Source of the DNA: Pontibacter sp. HSC-14F20
GTDB taxonomy: Bacteria; Bacteroidota; Bacteroidia; Cytophagales; Hymenobacteraceae
NCBI RefSeq assembly: GCF_019599265.1
Contig: NZ_JAHZTC010000004.1
Span: forward strand, 124,001 to 188,000
DNA length: 64,000 bases
Direction: 5' to 3'
The first letter of the stretch is position 1; the number at the start of each line of letters is the position of its first letter. The notes beneath the pieces were generated by a model, which searched no databases, was not told where the DNA came from, and saw only the letters and a list, made by a program, of their open reading frames with translations. The position numbers were made by a program, and so were the translations under genes. Shown in pieces: positions 61,323 to 64,000 of this stretch.

Positions 61323-61889
61323 ATGTCAGAGAAAGATATCAAGAAAGAGCAGGAAAACGCAGAACTACAGGATAACACTGCCAACACAGAAGAAAATAAC
61401 GGACAGGAGCAGGCGGAGGAGACAGTAGAAGAAAGTGGATCTGAAACCCAGGCCGAAGCCGAACTGGCAGAAATGAAAGATAAATACATCCGCCTGATGG
61501 CCGAGTTTGAGAACTTCAGACGCCGCACCAACAAAGAGCGCATGGACCTGCTGAAAACAGCAAACGAAGATTTAATGAGCGAACTGTTGCCTGTGCTGGA
61601 CGATATGGAGCGTGCCCGTCAGTCGATGGAAGCAACTAAAGACGTAGATGCCTTGTTGCAGGGCCTGGAGCTGGTGTTTCATAAACTGAAGCATGTGACG
61701 CAACTCAAAGGTTTGAAGCCGATCGTGATCAACGCAGGAGATAATTTTGACAGCGACTATCATGAAGCTGTTACCCAGATCCCGGCTCCATCAGAAGAAC
61801 TGAAAGGCAAAATAGTAGACGTAATTGAGAAGGGCTATACCTTGAATGAAAAGGTAATCCGCTTCGCGAAAGTTATCATAGGAGCTTAA
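61323..61889 (+). CDS. grpE: GrpE nucleotide exchange factor
   Basis: A 188-residue GrpE. The acidic N-terminal tail (ENAELQDNTANTEENNGQEQ) leads to the long coiled coil KYIRLMAEFENFRRRTNKE and the C-terminal beta domain VTQIPAPSEELKGKIVDVIE with VLNEKVIRFAKVIIGA-like end (GYTLNEKVIRFAKVIIG). It releases ADP from DnaK. Three bp separate it from dnaJ. Confidence 0.95.
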   Translation: MSEKDIKKEQENAELQDNTANTEENNGQEQAEETVEESGSETQAEAELAEMKDKYIRLMAEFENFRRRTNKERMDLLKTANEDLMSELLPVLDDMERARQSMEATKDVDALLQGLELVFHKLKHVTQLKGLKPIVINAGDNFDSDYHEAVTQIPAPSEELKGKIVDVIEKGYTLNEKVIRFAKVIIGA

Positions 61890-61892
61890 TCA

Positions 61893-63044
61893 ATGGCTAA
61901 GAGAGATTATTATGAGGTTTTAGGTGTAAGCAAAGGAGCAAGTCCGGAGGAGATTAAGAAGGCTTACCGTAAGCTCGCTATTAAGTTTCACCCCGACAAG
62001 AACCCCGACGACCACACGGCAGAAGATAAGTTTAAGGAGGCAGCTGAGGCATACGAAGTACTGAGCGACCAGCAGAAGCGTCAGCGCTACGACCAGTTTG
62101 GCCATCAAGGCATGAACGGCGGTTTCGGCGGCGGTGGCGGTATGAACATGGAGGACATTTTCTCCCAGTTCGGCGACATCTTCGGCGGCGGAGGTGGTGG
62201 CGGCTTCGAGAGCTTCTTTGGCGGCGCTGGCCGTCAGGGTGGCCGACGTACCCGCAAAGGCAGCAACCTGCGCATCAAGCTAAAACTCAACCTTGAGGAA
62301 ATTGCCAACGGCGTTGAGAAGAAAATAAAAGTAAAGCGCTATGTAGCCTGCGCTACCTGTGGTGGTAACGGCGCCAAGAACGGCACTGACATGCAGACCT
62401 GTGGCTCTTGCCAGGGTTCAGGTCAGGTACGCAAGGTGGTGAACACCATGCTGGGCCAGATGGTAAGCACGGCAACTTGCCCTACCTGTAACGGCGAAGG
62501 CCGCATTGTAACCAAAAACTGCGAAGCCTGCCACGGCAGCGGACGTGAGTTGCAGGAAGAAGTGATCACGATCAACGTACCGGCCGGTGTAATGGACGGC
62601 ATGCAGCTTTCCATGAGCGGCAAAGGCAACGTGCCGGAGCGTGGCGGTGTGCCGGGCGATCTGCTGATTCAGATTGAAGAAGAAGAACACCCAAGCCTGA
62701 AGCGCGATGGCAACAACGTGATATTCGACCAGTACATCAGCTTTGTTGATGCTGCACTGGGTGCCGATATCGAAGTGCCGACTATCGGTGGCCGCGTGAA
62801 AATCACGATCAAGCCGGGTACGCAGAGTGGCGAAATTTTCAGGTTGCGTGGCAAAGGCGTGAAAGACATCAACGGGTATGGAAAAGGCGATCAGTTGATC
62901 CACATCAACGTGTGGACGCCAAAGACGCTGAGCAGCGAGGAGCGTGCCGCACTGGAGCGCCTGCGTGATTCCAACAACTTCGCACCACATCCGGGTAAAA
63001 GCGATAAAGGCTTCTTCGAAAAAGTAAAAGACTATTTTCAGTAA
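61893..63044 (+). CDS. dnaJ: DnaJ chaperone
   Basis: A 383-residue class I J-protein. J domain with HPD motif ([10 protein letters not shown]), Gly/Phe region ([15 protein letters not shown]), four CxxCxGxG zinc repeats ([32 protein letters not shown]) and C-terminal substrate domains. It activates DnaK and binds clients. Cotranscribed with grpE; dnaK is not in the window. Confidence 0.97.
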   Translation: MAKRDYYEVLGVSKGASPEEIKKAYRKLAIKFHPDKNPDDHTAEDKFKEAAEAYEVLSDQQKRQRYDQFGHQGMNGGFGGGGGMNMEDIFSQFGDIFGGGGGGGFESFFGGAGRQGGRRTRKGSNLRIKLKLNLEEIANGVEKKIKVKRYVACATCGGNGAKNGTDMQTCGSCQGSGQVRKVVNTMLGQMVSTATCPTCNGEGRIVTKNCEACHGSGRELQEEVITINVPAGVMDGMQLSMSGKGNVPERGGVPGDLLIQIEEEEHPSLKRDGNNVIFDQYISFVDAALGADIEVPTIGGRVKITIKPGTQSGEIFRLRGKGVKDINGYGKGDQLIHINVWTPKTLSSEERAALERLRDSNNFAPHPGKSDKGFFEKVKDYFQ

Positions 63045-63065
63045 GCTTTTAAAGAACCAAATAAA

Positions 63066-63103
63066 CAAAAGCCTGCCTTTTCAGTAGAGAAGGCAGGCTT
63101 TTG
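63066..63103 (+). terminator. Terminator of grpE-dnaJ
   Basis: CAAAAGCCTGCCTT and AAGGCAGGCTTTTG form a 14-bp stem 22 bp after the dnaJ stop codon, ending in TTTTG. Confidence 0.85.
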
Positions 63104-63239
63104 TTGCTTATATAAGGCAGCACCCGAATTTGGTATAGCCTATACCTGCGTTAGTCGATTAAGTATAGTGCTTTGTTGATATCGCTTGTCACTCAGCCCC
63201 AAAAAGTCTATTTTTGAACATACCAAAAGGTTATAAGCA

Positions 63240-64000
63240 TTGAGCATTCTTAAAATTGACGGTGTGACCAAGCGATACGCCAATCACACTGCCCTCGATA
63301 ACGTCAGTTTTGACATACCGGCGGGCTGTATTTTTGGCTTACTGGGGCCAAACGGGGCAGGCAAAACGTCCCTGATCCGCATCATTACCCAAATAACCGG
63401 TGCCGACTCCGGCGAAATATTCTTTAAGGGTGAGAAACTTCGGCCTTCGCACATCAAGTCTATGGGCTACCTGCCCGAGGAGCGTGGTCTGTACAAAAAA
63501 ATGAAGGTTGGCGAGCAATTGCTATACCTTGCTCAACTCAAAGGATTGACCAAAGACGAGGCCACGGCCAGAATCAAAGAGTGGGTGCTGCGTTTCGAGA
63601 TAAAGGAGTGGATGAACAAGAACATCGAGGACCTTTCAAAAGGAATGCAGCAGAAAGTGCAGTTTATGGCCACGGTCATGCACGAGCCTTCCCTGATCAT
63701 TCTCGATGAACCTTTCTCTGGTTTCGACCCGATCAACGCCAACCTGATCAAGGACGAAATCCTGCGCTTGCGTGATAACGGGGCGACCATCATCTTCTCG
63801 ACGCACCGCATGGAGTCGGTGGAGGAATTGTGCGATAACATTGCCCTGATCAACCGCTCCCGCAAGGTGCTCGACGGACCGGTGCGTGAAATCAAAGACA
63901 CGTACAAGACCGATACATATCAGGTGATTGGCAACGGGCAATTGCTCATCACGTCACCGGACTTTGAGGTGCTGGAGCAGCATGATAACCATGGTGTGTT
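63240..64000 (+). CDS. ABC transporter ATP-binding protein, 3' end outside window
   Basis: At least 253 codons from TTG at 63240 (reading MSILKIDGVTKRYANHTALD) to the right edge without a stop. Walker A GPNGAGKTSL, ABC signature LSKGMQQKV, Walker B LIILDEPFSGFDP and the switch His in FSTHRME are present. After the ATPase core a DUF4162-like region begins (IALINRSRKVLDGPVREI). This is the NatA-like exporter group, usually followed by a permease gene beyond the edge. The start codon is inferred by similarity and no ATG fits better. Confidence 0.9.
   Translation, partial: MSILKIDGVTKRYANHTALDNVSFDIPAGCIFGLLGPNGAGKTSLIRIITQITGADSGEIFFKGEKLRPSHIKSMGYLPEERGLYKKMKVGEQLLYLAQLKGLTKDEATARIKEWVLRFEIKEWMNKNIEDLSKGMQQKVQFMATVMHEPSLIILDEPFSGFDPINANLIKDEILRLRDNGATIIFSTHRMESVEELCDNIALINRSRKVLDGPVREIKDTYKTDTYQVIGNGQLLITSPDFEVLEQHDNHGV

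Noticed and set aside
62418..63068. 216-codon open frame opposite dnaJ
   Set aside because: Antisense shadow of dnaJ; composition is Phe/His-rich as expected for reversed GC-rich codons.

Overview
The window looks like a chromosomal segment of a Bacteroidota bacterium, most likely a Hymenobacteraceae member close to Pontibacter (inference). Reasons: many Bacteroidota-type families (S46 peptidase, Oar-like TonB receptors with carboxypeptidase-like N-termini, DUF1684, HEAT-repeat cyclophilin), roughly even base composition, Bacteroidota promoter boxes (TTG-N19-TAnnTTTG), and an extraordinary density of the short word AGGTATAG / CTATACCT in genes and intergenic DNA alike. Most of the region is ordinary chromosome with a few insertion-sequence scars.

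Layout. 1-1190: end of rimK and an AspA/AstE-type zinc hydrolase. 1199-2590: a 419-bp internally deleted IS3-type derivative (dIS copy 1) next to an internally deleted IS4-type element. 2598-8634 (minus): small His-rich outer-membrane protein, methyltransferase, NAD(P)H-binding protein, CvfB-like S1 protein, Dps, Omp85-like barrel. 8874-13161 (plus): radical-SAM/DNA-metabolism pair, a hypothetical, an ArsI/CadI dioxygenase-fold protein, a SigZ-type sigma factor. 13164-15230: a wrecked outer-membrane barrel gene cut by dIS copy 2. 15250-25369: DPP7-like S46 peptidase, YidD, a TonB receptor/lipoprotein/small-protein operon, a flavodoxin-fold protein, an S41 peptidase remnant, GNAT, alpha/beta hydrolase and an SdpI/SdpR pair. 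25655-35875: DUF1684 lipoprotein, thioredoxin-like protein, HEAT-cyclophilin, three tandem paralogous membrane proteins, a small Lys-rich exported protein, MFS transporter, cysE-cysM, DUF2267.

36149-38100: a lone 575-residue SIR2-domain protein beside tRNA-Ala(GGC). Two residues expected to be catalytic in its SIR2 domain are replaced; this is the best candidate here for an unusual defence-type gene. 38220-44987: two tandem Oar-like TonB receptors separated by a 60-bp perfect palindrome. 45282-48637: NlpC/P60 lipoprotein, GlcD-like oxidase, hypothetical, haloalkane-dehalogenase-like hydrolase. 49209-51529: UDP-glucose dehydrogenase plus UDP-glucuronate decarboxylase, a two-gene route to UDP-xylose. 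51596-52947: an intact IS3-family element with IRs, 3-bp target duplication and an A AAA AAG frameshift site. 52961-56185: TPR protein, M42 peptidase, an AT-rich fucosyltransferase-like gene. 56456-64000: hppA, hpt, adk, obg, grpE, dnaJ and the start of an ABC ATPase gene, a conserved housekeeping block.

The most noteworthy signals are the genome-wide-style AGGTATAG word and its hairpin-forming inverted pairs, the two-copy non-autonomous IS3 derivative probably mobilised in trans, the SIR2 protein with substituted active-site residues, and the gene wreck around dIS copy 2. No CRISPR array, rRNA operon, prophage or replication origin was seen.
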